Positions 12,097 to 24,171 of a stretch of DNA of 64,000 nt are shown piece by piece. The DNA is from Cryptomeria japonica (taxonomy: Eukaryota > Streptophyta > Pinopsida > Cupressales > Cupressaceae), in contig NC_081408.1 in assembly GCF_030272615.1 (NCBI RefSeq), positions 763,303,673 through 763,367,672 of the forward strand, given 5' to 3'. Numbering within the stretch: position 1 is the stretch's first letter; every line of letters begins with the position of its first letter. The position numbers and the translations under genes are program-made. A model generated the notes under the pieces. The model ran no database searches, was not told the origin of the DNA, and saw nothing but the letters and a program-made list of their open reading frames with translations.

Positions 12097-13364
12097 TGTA
12101 GCGTCCTAAAATTGCGACAGTTGCAATTTCAACTGCATTTGGGTCTTCACGATGGTGGTGCAACATTGAACCTGAATGGAGACCCCAAAACCTGTTTACG
12201 ACATCAAGAACTGCATCTTTTCTGCACCTTGGCCTGATCCTCCTTGCACCCTGCTGTCCCGGGAGGTGGGACCATGGCGCCCAGTGCCCTGGTCCTTCAG
12301 GACCATGGTGCCCAGTGCCCTAGTCCCTTAGGACCATGGTGCCCAGCGCCCTGGTCCCTGGCCCTATTTTGGGCCCAGTCTCTTATGGGGCATCGAGTCT
12401 TCAAGTTTGCAATTTGGAAAATAATGTTTCTAGGTTGGCCTAAGGTTGGAAAAATCAGTCTTCTAACCCTAATTGACAAGTATATAAACTACATTTCCCC
12501 TCTCAGAAAGGGTAGATGGAAAAAAAGAGAAAAACATATGTGTGCAAGAGGCGGAAGCTCTAGACAAACATTCAAGCATTCAAGCATTCAAGCATTCCTT
12601 CAAGCAATTGAGCATTCTAGGTCTCCATTCAAGGCTAAGTGTTGCATTCAAGACAAGGATTCAACCATTGAAGAGGAGATCACCTACAACATACAACATA
12701 CAACATCATTACACCTTCGCATGTAAGAATACAAACATTCTTACAACAAGGTATCAGTACTTGTTTACATTACAAACATTTACATTTGCAGCATTCTCAT
12801 TTCTTGATTAATTCCAAAACTGGGGTTTGACCTAAAGGCAAACCCCTAATCCCTAACCCCCCAATCGTCCTATCTTTTATGTGTGTAGGTTGCAGGTACA
12901 CGACTATAATTGAAGATTTGGAATCCTTGTGCAGAGACGAATAGATCCCCCTTCGTTTCGCAGATTTTTCGGAGGACCGTGTGCACTCCTAGCGCCATCG
13001 TCCCGTCAACTTTCGCTCAAACTTGCAGGACAGCATCGTCTCAACATTTTACAGCTAATTCTAGGTCCGCAGCTTCATCCCATGTTTCTATTTTTGTCTG
13101 CAAACGAATCTTTCTTACTTTCACATACACTCCTAGTTCAATCCTTCTATATACATTCTTTACAAAAGAGGGTAGCCTTGCTGTCTCAACCCTTGAAACT
13201 CATTTAGAATTCAATCTTGCATTGTGTGGGATTGGATCTTGTGAGTTTCAACCCCTCTTTTGAATGTAAAGTCTCTCCTAAGTGAAAACCGTCAATCCTA
13301 GTGACCTCCTTTCTCTCTCCTTGGAGTGGGGGGGAACACCTAGGGTTCGATTTTCCGCTTTACA
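12097..13364 (+). repeat. 3' LTR of the nested Gypsy element
   Basis: The 1,268-bp counterpart of 5522-6704. It differs by scattered substitutions and two length changes: a 31-bp unit present three times at 12271-12361 (once in the other copies), and an extra segment near 13285-13312 that the solo LTR at 25423-26621 also has. The 5' LTR therefore probably lost that segment. Confidence 0.93.
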
Positions 13365-13369
13365 GAAAG
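13365..13369. repeat. Target-site duplication GAAAG, right of the Gypsy element
   Basis: Exact copy of 5517-5521, directly after the TACA end of the 3' LTR. Confidence 0.9.
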
Positions 13370-13372
13370 GTT

Positions 13373-13385
13373 GGCTCTGATACCA
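13373..13385 (-). other. Copia primer-binding site (initiator tRNA-Met)
   Basis: On the minus strand TGGTATCAGAGCC lies two bases after the 5' LTR end. This is the standard primer site of plant Copia elements and fixes the element's orientation. Confidence 0.9.
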
Positions 13386-13387
13386 AT

Positions 13388-14512
13388 TGATGAATACTAA
13401 GAAGGGGGAGTGAATTAGTATACCAAAAAATAATGAACTCAAACTCTTAAATAGTTTAGCAGTTAACCGGTATAACATATTTACTAACAAACCGGTTAAG
13501 ACAAATGCAAACCAAATAGCAAATAAAGCATTCACCCATAAGAGCACAATCACCATAACACAATTTGTTTTGATGTGGAAACCCAAATGGGAAAAACCAC
13601 AGTGAGAATAAAATCACAAGTAACTATTTGCAGAATAGAAACCAGACCGGTTAAGGTCATACAATGTTCTTCACCAGAATAGATCATGTTAGGAATCTAG
13701 ATCTCTGTTAGGAGATAAGTCCTGTTAAAGACTACCTTGTGAGAGGATTTCAGATTCATAGTTGTGAACCACCTTGTTAGAGGATTTACAAAGGCTTTTC
13801 TAGGCCTACCCAGTTAAGGGTTTCAAACTTGTCGAAGATGTGAGTAATAAACAAGTGAGTGATCTAGATACTAGCACAGTATGCTTGGTTAGATCCATGA
13901 CAGCTCATTGTTAATGCATTTCAGCATTACTTCAGTCTTCAATATCTCCACACTCCTACTCTTCACACAGACCTAATATTCTCTTCTATGATTGCACATA
14001 CAAAAACCTCATCCATCATTAAAACCCTAGACATGATGTCCTTATAAAGGAGTCTGATTTCATGTCGGTCCAATAGGATTACATTACAAGTTCCTAGGTT
14101 CAGTGCATCTAGACACATTTGGTAACATGGCACAAAATCACTGCCAAAGTGTCGGTGGATGATAACTCATCACAGAAATACCGGTTGGTAACTCATCACA
14201 AAGTAATACCGGTTCATAAATTTTATCTATTACCAGTTGTCAAAATGAAGACTGGGAAAATGTTAACTACCGCTTTGTTCCTTCGTACCACTTGAGATCC
14301 TCGAACCGCTTGAGGTCTTCATACCGCTTTGGGTTTTCAGTCAGTTTGTGACTGGTAAACACCTTTTGCAAAACACCAATAGTCTAAAGACTATAGTACA
14401 TAATATTGGTTGGAACAATTACCAGTTGAGAATAACTCATACATAAAGAAAGTGATCTCAAAACAAGTGTGTGTCCATCAATGAGAATCACAACATCATC
14501 AAAATGCCAACA
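13388..14512 (-). repeat. 5' LTR of the Copia element
   Basis: 1,125 bp, starting TGTTGGCATT at 14512 and ending ATCA at 13388 on the minus strand. Its first 382 bases are repeated at 1-382. A TATAAGG box lies near 14044. Confidence 0.9.
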
Positions 14513-15440
14513 ATTATCCCCCCACTTGCATTCTCGTACATTTCTCATTTTCATCTTAATATCCTTCTAGAACCTATCTAATCCCCTCATTATCCTAATT
14601 AATCCACTTTGTTCCTCCCAAGGTGGGACCGTATTGACTTTTAAACCCACTCCCCCTTGTGACACTTATCACAAGGCCAAGCCTGCAAATCTGGGACCAC
14701 ATTGACTTTTAACCCCTCCTCCCCTTGTGACACTTGTGACAAGGCTAAGCCTTCAATCTGAGACCACATTCCCCCTTCAATCTTAGCCCTTGATTAATAA
14801 TCAATCTTGACCATCCATTCCTAAGCCTTCAACTCTATAAAATGAGCGCTTGTCTCATATCAAAGGATCCCAATATCCACTTTATGCATCCTTATTATAG
14901 TTGTTTTTGCAAGTTATCAAGGAGCTCTCATTGTGCCTCTCTGAAGCATTTAGGCCATCCTAATTGCATCATAGTTAGATTATATCATGTGTTAGATCAA
15001 TCATTTAATTTAATCTCATATCAATCCCATAGCATCCTCATCTTCATCTTAGCTTAAGTACATCATTTATTCTTTCAATTTGGAAATACACCTCCATCTT
15101 GCATATCATCTTCATATCAATAGTTTTGATCATCTAATCAACTAGGATCTTAGTGGCATCCATTTGGATTCTAGTTAATCACTCAAATCTCATTCTTTAG
15201 GTTGTCATCTTAAAGATCAAGTGCTCTTCCAAGTGAGGGCCACCTTGAATCTTGAAGATCCTTGGAGATAGCCTGACAATGAGTCAAATTTGAGAGGTTT
15301 TTGTTAACTAACATTGTTTTGTTGATTTTGATCTCTAATGCAATGTCCCATTGGTGTGTTTGTGTTGTTTGTGTCTCTTTTGTAGGTACCACAATTTGAG
15401 CATACAGTTATGACTAGGTATTATGCAAGTGTAATAATTT
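14513..15440 (+). repeat. LTR-like fragment beside the Copia insertion
   Basis: The segment has the texture of the 3' part of a conifer Gypsy LTR: a TATAAAATG box near 14836 and a 70-bp unit present two and a half times (about 14620-14775, sharing GGGACC, TTGACTTTTAA and CTTGTGACACTT). There is no partner LTR, primer site or coding trace in the window. Confidence 0.4.
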
Positions 15441-17022
15441 TTTCAACTTTTAGTTTGTAATTTGTATCTCAAATCAACCTTGTAAGTGCGAAGATGTCTA
15501 TTGAATACTATGTACTCTTTGCATGTCTTCCTCTTATGATGGATTTGATGTAGTCTTTGTCTAGTTAATTTTGGTAATAGTTGTGAGTCTGTCATTCTCT
15601 ATAGAGTTTTTGGTTAACTCTTCTTCTTTGGGTGGCGGTGAAAAGCAATTCAAAACCGATGAACTCCATTAAGGCATGAAGTATTCATGTATATTTGGCT
15701 ACATAATACTTTCAATTGTAATTTTTCAAAGAATTTGAGGATAATGAAGGCTATTTTGATATGAGATTGATTCTAGAACTGGGGTATGTTGCATTCATGA
15801 ACCTTGATAATGTAAGAATTTGAAAATAATTTTATGGAGATGGTAAAGAATAGCCTCTCAATAATATCTTTCATTTTTTTATCATCTATTGCAAGAGAGG
15901 GTATTGAGCCAACTAACTCGTATGTGTATATGTCTAGAGATTGCAAGTGTGCAAATAAGCGATGATAGCCAAAGAAATGCTAATCATTTTCTTTCCTAAA
16001 TAATTTCTTCAACTCGCAAGTTGTGCTATGCCCTTCAAAATCTTTCCTTATTTTTTTATTTCTTTGAAATGTATTCCTCTTGTACGGATCGGTGGAGTAT
16101 AAATGTAATTCTAGGTTTTGAATATAATACTAAATTTTCGTGAATGGGTATGTGCAAGATCATGGTGTGCCAAAAAAGGCCCTTAAGTGGCAATGAAATT
16201 TTAGAAAATCAGAGTTATGCAACTTGACATGAAAATTTGAATAAGTTGTGAACATTATTTTTAAAATATGTAAGAAGAGAATATATAGAAAATTGAATTT
16301 AGTTTCTAAGCTACTAGTTGTTTTTTGGAAAGAAAAAAATCCTATTAGATGAAAATTTCAAATTTCAATACAGTGGTACTATAATTTCAGGAAAAAAATA
16401 AGAAGTAGACGTATGTCTGACCACCCTAATCACAATCAAATCATAATATTTTTTTTATAATATTTATAACATATGTATTAGACTCATGTCCGGATGTGAC
16501 ACAGTTTTTTTAAATTTTTTATAAAGTAAATAATTATTTATGAATATTTTACTACAGCTTTTCAAAAATTCAAAAACTCCTATGTCTGACCACCTTAACT
16601 TGGTCAAAACCTTATGAAATTTAATTTTTTTTAATTTTTCCCTATAGTAGACGAAGCATAGGATGTGATGCATGTTTCAGATTCAAAAATTGTTATACCA
16701 TTTGAAAGTTATGAGTGTTTTTCAATCAGTCTATCAATCAGGACTATTGTCAGAAATCAATTAGAAAATAAATAATAATTATTTATTAAATTCAAAATAA
16801 GACAAGCCTTATATTGTTGGAAAGCTGGGAACGTCCTTAAAAAACCCTTTTCATTTTATCAATTTTGGCTACAAAAAAATTCGTCAGCCATCAGTGTAAA
16901 GTCTGGAAAATCAAGGAATACTGAAAAACACGTTTTTTCAGTTGACTTTCCAGGCTTGTCACTTCCAAGCCAAATACCAAAGCATTCCCAAGCCAAAATT
17001 TGAAATTTGAAAATTTGACTAC
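15441..17022. other. AT-rich spacer without a gene
   Basis: No frame here has protein-like content. The last 150 bp may be the left end of the composite transposon region. It holds GTTGACTTT and GCTTG words that also occur, inverted, near 31890-31935. Confidence 0.5.
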
Positions 17023-17024
17023 AA

Positions 17025-17042
17025 AAATCGAATATCCGATTT
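17025..17042. repeat. Terminal palindrome copy 1
   Basis: AAATCGAATATCCGATTT, one mismatch from the perfect palindrome, lies about 100 bp before the GA microsatellite that borders the satellite. Confidence 0.6.
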
Positions 17043-17140
17043 TAATAAGTAAATTCTCTAACTAAATTTGCCCGTAATTAATCTAATGTTTATTAATATA
17101 TTAATATATTAATTTATAAATAAATTAGTATATGATATTA

Positions 17141-17147
17141 GGGAGAG

Positions 17148-17186
<39 letters not shown>

Positions 17187-17294
17187 TAGGGAGAGAGAGA
17201 TGGAGGGAGGGGAGGGAAGGGAGAGAGAGATAAAGAGATTAGCAGAGAGGGAGAGAGAGAGAGAGAGAGACACACACACACACACACACATAGA

Positions 17295-17329
<35 letters not shown>

Positions 17330-17361
17330 GGAGGAAAGAAGGGAGAGAGAGAGAGATAGAC
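17141..17361. repeat. GA/CA microsatellite, left border of the satellite
   Basis: GAGAGA runs with G-rich interruptions and a central (CA)n block. Frames across it encode only Ser/Leu or Arg/Glu runs and are not genes. The opposite border (21007-21058) is a CT run, so the two borders are inverted relative to each other. Confidence 0.85.
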
Positions 17362-17368
17362 CTCTTAA

Positions 17369-20300
17369 GACACCATAGGACCCAAAGCGACCCAATATGG
17401 TGTCATAACGGGTCGTATAGTGTCCTAAGGGGTCATAAGGGTTCATGGGACACCATATGACCCCTAAGGACAACATAAGACCCCTTATGACACCATATGG
17501 TGTTGTTAGGGGTCATATGGTGTCCATAGGAGTCATATGGTGTCCTAGGACACCATATGACCCCTTGAGACACCAAATTGTGTTGTTATGGGTCATATGG
17601 TGTCCTAAGGGGTCGTAGGACAAAATATGACCCCTTAGGATACAATATGACCCAAAGTGACCCAATATGGTGTTATTAGGGGTCATATGGTGTCCTAAGG
17701 GGTCATATAATGTCTTAAAGGGGTCATATGACACAATATGACCCACTAGGACACAATATGACCCATAACGACCAAATATGGTGTCTTAAGGGGTCATATG
17801 GTATCCTAAGGGGTCATAGGACACCATATGACCCCTATGGACACTATAGGACCCCTTATGAAACCATATGGTGTCGTTAGGGGTCATATGTTGTCCTAAG
17901 GGATTGTAGGACATAAAATGACACCATAGGACCCAAAGCGACCCAATATGGTGTCATAACAGGTTGTATGGTGTCCTAAGGGGTCATAAGGGTTCATGGG
18001 ACACCATATGACCCCTAAGGACAACATATGACCCCTTATGACACCATATGGTGTCGTTAGGGGTCATACGATGTCCATAAGCGTCATATGGTGTCCTAGG
18101 ACACCATATGACCCCTTAAGACACCAAATTGTGTAGTTATGGGTCATATGGTGTCCTAAGGGGTCGTAGGACACCATTGGACCCCTTATGACACCATATG
18201 GTGTCGTTAAGGGTCATATGGTGTCCTAAGGGGTCGTAGGACATAATATGACCCCTTAGGACACCATAGGACCCAAAGTGACCCAATATGGTGTCATAAC
18301 GGGTCGTATGGTGTCCTAAGGGGTCATAAGGGTTCATGGGACACCATATGACCCCTAAGGACAATGTATGACACCATATGGTGTCGTTAGGGGTCATATG
18401 GTGTCCATAGGCGTCATATGGTGTCCTAGGATACCATAGGCGTCATATGGTGTCCTAGGACACCATATGACCCATTAAGACACCAAATTGTGTCATTATG
18501 GGTCATATGGTGTCCTAAGGGGTCGTAGGATGAATATGACCCCTTATGATACCACAGGACCTAAAGCGACCCAATATGGTGTCATAATGGGTCGTATGGT
18601 GTCCTAAGGGGTCAAAAGGATTCATGGGATACCATATGACCCCTAAGGACAATATATGACACCTTATGACACCATAAGGTGTCGTTAGGGGTCATATGGT
18701 GTCCATAGGGGTCATATGGTGTCCTAGGACACCATATGACCCCTTAAGACACCAAATTATATCGTTATGGGTCATATGGTATCCTAAGGGGTCGTAGGAC
18801 ACCATAGGACCACTTATGACACTATATGGTGTCGTTAGGGGTCATATGGTGTCCTAAGGGGTCGTAGGACATAATATGACCCCTTAGGACACCATAAAAC
18901 CCAAAGAGACCCAATATGGTGTCATAATGGGTCATGTGGTGTCCTAAGGGGTCATAAGGGTTCATGGGACACCATATGACCCCTAAGGATAACATATGAC
19001 CCCTTATGACACCATATGGTGTCGTTAGGGGTCATATGGTGTCCATAGGCATCATATGGTGTCTTAGGACACCATATGACCCCTTAAGACACCAAATTGT
19101 GTCGTTATGGGTCATATGGTGTCCTAAGGGGTCGTAGGACACCATAGGACCCCTTATGACACCATATGGTGTCTTTAAGGGTCATATGGTGTCCTAAGGG
19201 GTCGTAGGACACCATAGGACCCCTTATGACACCATATGGTGTCTTTAAGGGTCATATGGTGTCCTAAGGGGTCAAAGGACATAATATGACCCCTTAGGAC
19301 ACCATAGGACCCAAAGCAACCCAATATGGTGTCATAACAGGTCATATGGTGTCCTAAGAGGTCATAAGGGTTCATGGGACACCATATGATCCCTTAAGAC
19401 ACCAAATTGTGTCGTTATCAGTCATATAGTGTCCTAAGGGGTCGTAGGACATAATATGACCCCTTATGACACCATAGGACCCAAAGCGACCCAATATGGT
19501 CTCATAATGGGTCATATGGTGTCCTAAAGGGTCATAAGGGTTCATGGAACACCATATGACCCCTTAGGACAACATATGACCCCTTATAACACCATATGGT
19601 GTTGTTAGGGATCATATGGTATCCATAGGCATCATATGGTGTCCTAGGACACCGTATGACCCCTTAAGACACCAAATTGTGTCGTTATGGGTCATATAGT
19701 GTCCTAAGGGGTCGTAGGACACCATAGGACCCCTTATGACACCATTTGGTGTCATTAGGGGTCATATGGTGTCCTAAGTGGTCGTAGGACATAATATGAC
19801 CCCTTAGGACACCATAGGACCCAAAGCAACCCAATATGGTGTCATAATGGGTTGTATGGTGTCCTAAGGGGTCATAATGGTTCATGGGACACCATATGAC
19901 CCCTAAGGACAACATAGGACCCCTTATGACACCATATGGTGTCTTTAGGGGTCATATGGTGTCCATAGGGGTTATATGGCATCCTAGGACACTATATGAC
20001 CCCTTAAGACACCAAATTATGTCGTTATGGGTCATATGGTGTCCTAAGGGGTTGTAGGACACAATATGACCCAAAGCGACCCAATATGGTGTCATTAGGG
20101 GTCATATGGTGTCCTAAGGGGTCATATAATGTCTTAAAGGGTCATATGACACAATATGACCCACTAGGACATAATATGACCCATAACAACCAAATATAGT
20201 GTCTTAAGGGATCATATGGTGTCCTAAGGGGTCGTAGGACACCATATGACCCCTATGGACACCATAGGACCCCTTATGACACCATATGGTGTCGTTAGGG

Positions 20301-21003
20301 GTCATATGGTGTCCTAAGGGGTCGTAGGACATAATATGACCCCTTAGGACACCATAGGACCCAAAGCAACCCAATATGGTGTCATAATGAGTCGTATGGT
20401 GTCCTCAGGGGTCATAAGGGTTCATGGGACACCATATGACCCCTAAGGACAACATATGACCCCTTATGACACCATATGGTGTCGTTGGGGGTTATATGGT
20501 GTCTATAGGTGTCATATGGTGTCCGAGGACACCATATGACCCCTTAAGACACCCAATTATGTCGCTATGGGTCATATAGTGTCCTAAGGGGTCATAGGAC
20601 ACCATAGGACCCCTTATGACACCATATAGTGTCGTTAGGGGTCATATGGTGTCCTAAGGGGTTGTAGGACATAATATGACCCCTAGGACACCATATGACC
20701 CAAAGCGACCCAATATGGTGTCATTAGGGGTCATATGGTGTGCTAAGGGGTCATATGATACAATATGACCCATAATGACCAAATATGGTGTCTTAAGGGG
20801 TCATATGGGTTCATGGGACACCATGTATGACCCCTAAGGACAATATACGACCCCTTATGACACCATATGATGTCGTTAGGGGTCATATGGTGTCCATAGG
20901 CATCATATGGTGTCCTAGGACACCATATGATCCCTTAAGACACCAAATTGTGTCGTTATGGGTCATATGGTGTCCTAAGGGGTCGTAGAACACAATAGGA
21001 CCC
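17369..21003. repeat. 3.6-kb satellite of alternating inverted 15-mers
   Basis: The array is built almost wholly from GGTCATATGGTGTCC and its reverse complement, spaced by AAGG, GTAGG or TTAGG links. A larger unit, marked by CCCAAAGCGACCCAATATGG, recurs at spacings of about 170-410 bp, most often near 340. Because each motif has its complement beside it, either strand can fold into many short hairpins around CATATG. Frames on the minus strand are repeat translations, not genes. It is not a CRISPR array: there are no unique spacers. Confidence 0.92.
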
Positions 21004-21006
21004 AAA

Positions 21007-21021
21007 TATTTCTCTCTCCAT

Positions 21022-21057
<36 letters not shown>

Positions 21058-21058
21058 A
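21007..21058. repeat. CT microsatellite, right border of the satellite
   Basis: (TCTC)n run closing the satellite, inverted relative to the GA run at 17141-17361. Confidence 0.85.
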
Positions 21059-21072
21059 AAATATGACTAATA

Positions 21073-21107
21073 AAATCTGATATCGGATTTAATCAGATAT
21101 CCGATTT
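21073..21107. repeat. Terminal palindrome copies 2 and 3
   Basis: Two abutting copies: AAATCTGATATCGGATTT (21073-21090) and TAATCAGATATCCGATTT (21090-21107). Confidence 0.65.
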
Positions 21108-21169
21108 CTACCATTACCATTAATGTGGCAGTTTAGTGTAAAAAAAGGTAGCAACGGGAAAAATTTTGG

Positions 21170-21238
21170 GGACCACAAATTTATACATTAAAATCAGATA
21201 TCCGATTTTAATGTACATAAAAAAGAGCCTTGTGGTCC
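21170..21238. repeat. Extended inverted repeat upstream of the transposase gene
   Basis: GGACCACAA (21170-21178) is mirrored by TTGTGGTCC (21230-21238). TACATTAAAATC and GATTTTAATGTA form the inner arms around palindrome copy 4 (21191-21208). It ends about 155 bp before the chosen start codon and could be an operator or transposase-binding site. Confidence 0.7.
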
Positions 21239-21393
21239 ATTTTGTGGATTCCAATGGCCCACAGTCTGCATATTCTATTTTTTGTCGACGATCACAGTTT
21301 TTCAGACATGTTGAGACAAATTTGTGCTTTTCGAAGATTCTTAAAGTCAAATCTTACATTGTCAATCATGTAGGAGCATCTGTGTGGAGGGAA

Positions 21394-24171
21394 ATGGGGA
21401 GTAGTAGTCATCGGAAGTATAAACGCAAAAGAAAAATTTCAAATGACCAAATTGAAGTGTATAGAGAAAGAGATAGAGAATGTCATAGGAGGAGAAGACA
21501 AGGTATGTTAAATATTACTAATGTTACTTCAAGTGAAGAGGAAATTGAATTTGAAAATGTGCCACAAGTTATTGAAATTGAAGGTGGAATTGCTCAACCA
21601 AGTGAACCATATGTAACACCTAATTACTTTAGAAATGAAGACCCTCTCATGGATGAAAGACAAATTCCAAATCCAAGACCTTCAAGAACTCCAAAATGGT
21701 TATTTGAAATTGATGAGAACATTATTGCGAATCTTGAAGGCAAGAGGTCAACAAGAACCGTTCGGTTGTCGGCTACACAACTTTTCAACCAAAATTTTAG
21801 CAATAAGACATTGAACGAGAAATGCCAATTCTTTTTTCAATTTCTAAAGATGATAAAGATGATACCATTGCTAAACAAATTGAAGATTCGTATGAACAAG
21901 AAGATGGAGAGAAATTCTATTATTGCAAAAAATCTATTTGATGTTCTCAATTCTATTGGAAAGAATACCAAAGAAAAAGATAAGAGAGCCGCTCAAAGAG
22001 TGATTACAACATCCTTAGTAAGCCATCAATTGAGGAAGAATCGTCAAATGAGAGAAACTTGTGTTGATTTTAACATAAACCGTAAAACTTTGGATAGAGC
22101 AGTTGCACGAAGACAAAGAATTGACGATCCACTTCAACAAGATACATGGGCTTTTGGTGGGAGGCTTCCACGTGTTGATAGAAAGTTGACTGGCAATGTG
22201 AAGGAGAAGATTCAACAATTTTGGCACTCTAATTCTAGAGTGTCGCCCAATGTAAAGGACATTTTGAAATTAAGAATCGGCAACCGAGACCACACATCGC
22301 ATCCCAAACATTTCTTGGAATCAAGCCAAACAATGGTGTACAATTTTTTTTGTGAATTACATCCAACTTTGCAAATATCACAAAGGGCCTTTGAATCTTT
22401 GAAACCATTTTATTATGTTCCTCTTAAGATTTGCAATACTTGTTGTTGCAAGTACCATGTGGAGTTTTCAATGTACCATGAACTTTTATGTCATATTCGT
22501 TCTACGATGCATACTAATGAGATGTTGCAGGAGTGTGGTGCAATGCTATTTCTGAGATCATCAAGAGACTTACAAGATCTATTTTTATGCCCTAGAGATG
22601 ATGGCTGCTATTTCTATAGAAATGATTGTTTGAATGAGAAGTGCTCAAAATGTGGTGGGTTGTCAAAGTTTGTTTCATGTTTTCATGAGGGCAGCGAACA
22701 CGAGTTTGGAAATAATTATGTTGATAAAAAAAGATATGAGACAGTGAAATATACTTTGAAGAGTGGAGGTGAAGGTTCTAGATGCGAATTAGTCTCAAGA
22801 GAAGTGAGTATTGCTGATTTTATTTTGGATTTTAAGGAAAATATTTTCTACAAGTATGCAAGGCACACCCATAGGTCTCAGTGGTTGGATCAACAGTTCG
22901 GGATGTGTAAGAACTCTTTCCTGATTGGCACTATTATATCGGTGGTTGATTTTGTAGAGAACTATACATTGCAACCATAGAATGAGGTACAGTCTCAGTA
23001 CTACAATTCAGTCCAGATTGCTATTTTTGTTCACATTACATATAGACATGCTCTTGATAGTACAGAAGAGGATAGGAAGATAATCAGGGAGTATCATTTT
23101 TATATGAGTGATGATAGATCACACTCCTCCGAGTATGTGCAACATTCTTTCAAGAATTTTTTTGAGTTCTTGCATGAGAAAGATATTGTAATTGACCGAC
23201 ATATAATATGGTTAGTTAACTGTACGGGTCAATTCAAGAATGCCTGTATATTTTATTGGTTAAGTAGAATGCATGTAGAGAGGCATATACCTCATATTTG
23301 GTGTTTTTTTGAGGCAGGGCATGGGAAGGGAGAGCATGCTGGAGCAGGTGCATGTTTGAAGAGAGCTCTAGTTAAGGAGCAATTGAGGATTTTAGGTGCA
23401 AATTTCTCTGATGCACGTTCTATTGTTGATTGGTGTAGTTCAGCATTGTCACATGGAGATACTCTTGATTCAACAGTGACCAGATTATTTTGGTTGGTTG
23501 AGGAGGGAACAGTGGGAGATAGATTGGATTGTCAAATAATTAAAGATTCTTCAAAGATGCATTCATTTCTCAACTTAGATGCAAGTACATGGACCATTTG
23601 GACATGAGTGTTGGCTTGTTTTTGTCAGAGTTGTGTTCAGTGTGATTGGGATAAGTGTGAGTCAAGTGAGTGGGTTGATTTGTGGGTTCCCCACTATCTA
23701 ACTCATTTATCTCAAACAATCCTTGTCAAATGATGACATGGAAAGTTCACTTGATTATGACCATCTATCAGAACTTGTACAACCAGGAAATGTTTTTGCA
23801 GTTGTCGCACCACAAGGGAATGAAGAGAGATCAGAATATTGGTTGGCACGATGTGTACCGGGGAAAAGAAAAGGTAACACAACTGGTGACAGATGATGAC
23901 GGGTTCACATATCCTACAGGTTCAGTTGTTGATGTGGGAACTTGGTTGCAAACATACATGATTAGAAAGAATGGCATACTTGCATTTGAAGACTATGAGA
24001 GACACAAAACCATTATAATGTACACACCTTATTATAGCTACAAATTTCAAGTTGTTGAAACATCAAGCAAAACCGAAGACCAAAGAGTTATCAACAGTGA
24101 CTACTACTGATCATGAAGCAATACTGGATACTCTTAAGCAAAGAGATGACCCTTCAAGCACACTTGAGTAG
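21394..24171 (+). pseudogene. DDE-like transposase, broken by two stops and three frame changes
   Basis: ATG 21394 (MGSSSHRKYKRKR) begins a basic N-terminus; an upstream extension would run through the palindrome and lacks an ATG. The frame continues to TAG 22978, then on to TGA 23605, and through changes near 23725, 23875 and 24070 to TAG 24169. A CNTCCCKYH metal-type motif lies near 22435. A DFVENY motif at about 22950 and GQFKN...EAGHGKGEHAG at about 23225-23340 match the core of a widespread uncharacterised eukaryotic transposase-like family (recalled). A FCQSC cysteine cluster and a WLARC chromatin-domain-like tail follow. The Asp expected before GQFKN is Asn-Cys here, so activity is doubtful even without the breaks. 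Confidence 0.65.

Larger units (their letters stand above)
5522..13364 (+). mobile_element. Nested Gypsy-type element with gag and protease only
   Basis: The element has two LTRs (5522-6704 and 12097-13364), a primer site matching tRNA-Trp, a 1.2-kb leader, a gag-protease reading region (7902-11304), a 0.8-kb spacer, a purine tract and exact GAAAG target duplications. Reverse transcriptase, RNase H and integrase are absent, and the region after the gag-protease has no room for them. It fits the plant class of large gag-bearing non-autonomous elements (TR-GAG type). The coding region now carries frame changes and stops, so this copy is dead. A sister solo LTR lies at 25423-26621. Confidence 0.9.
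1..14512 (-). mobile_element. Copia-type LTR retrotransposon without pol, interrupted by a nested Gypsy element
   Basis: The minus-strand order is 5' LTR (13388-14512), primer site (13373-13385), gag fragment, a 540-bp gap, a long extra ORF, polypurine tract (383-396) and a 3' LTR cut by the window start. The primer site matches the initiator tRNA-Met site used by most plant Copia elements. No protease, integrase, reverse transcriptase or RNase H can be found between gag and the 3' LTR, and the N-terminal gag domain is also missing. It would therefore have depended on another element for replication. The extra ORF lies where SIRE-type Copia elements carry an additional ORF. A Gypsy element sits just after the primer site. 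Target duplication cannot be checked because the other end lies outside the window. Confidence 0.85.

Noticed and set aside
17109-17476. Ser/Leu-rich and Arg/Glu-rich open frames
   Set aside because: They are translations of GA/CA microsatellite and satellite DNA, without start context or protein-like composition.
17369-21003. CRISPR-like array
   Set aside because: Repeats are contiguous, mutually complementary and without unique spacers, and the setting is a plant nuclear genome.
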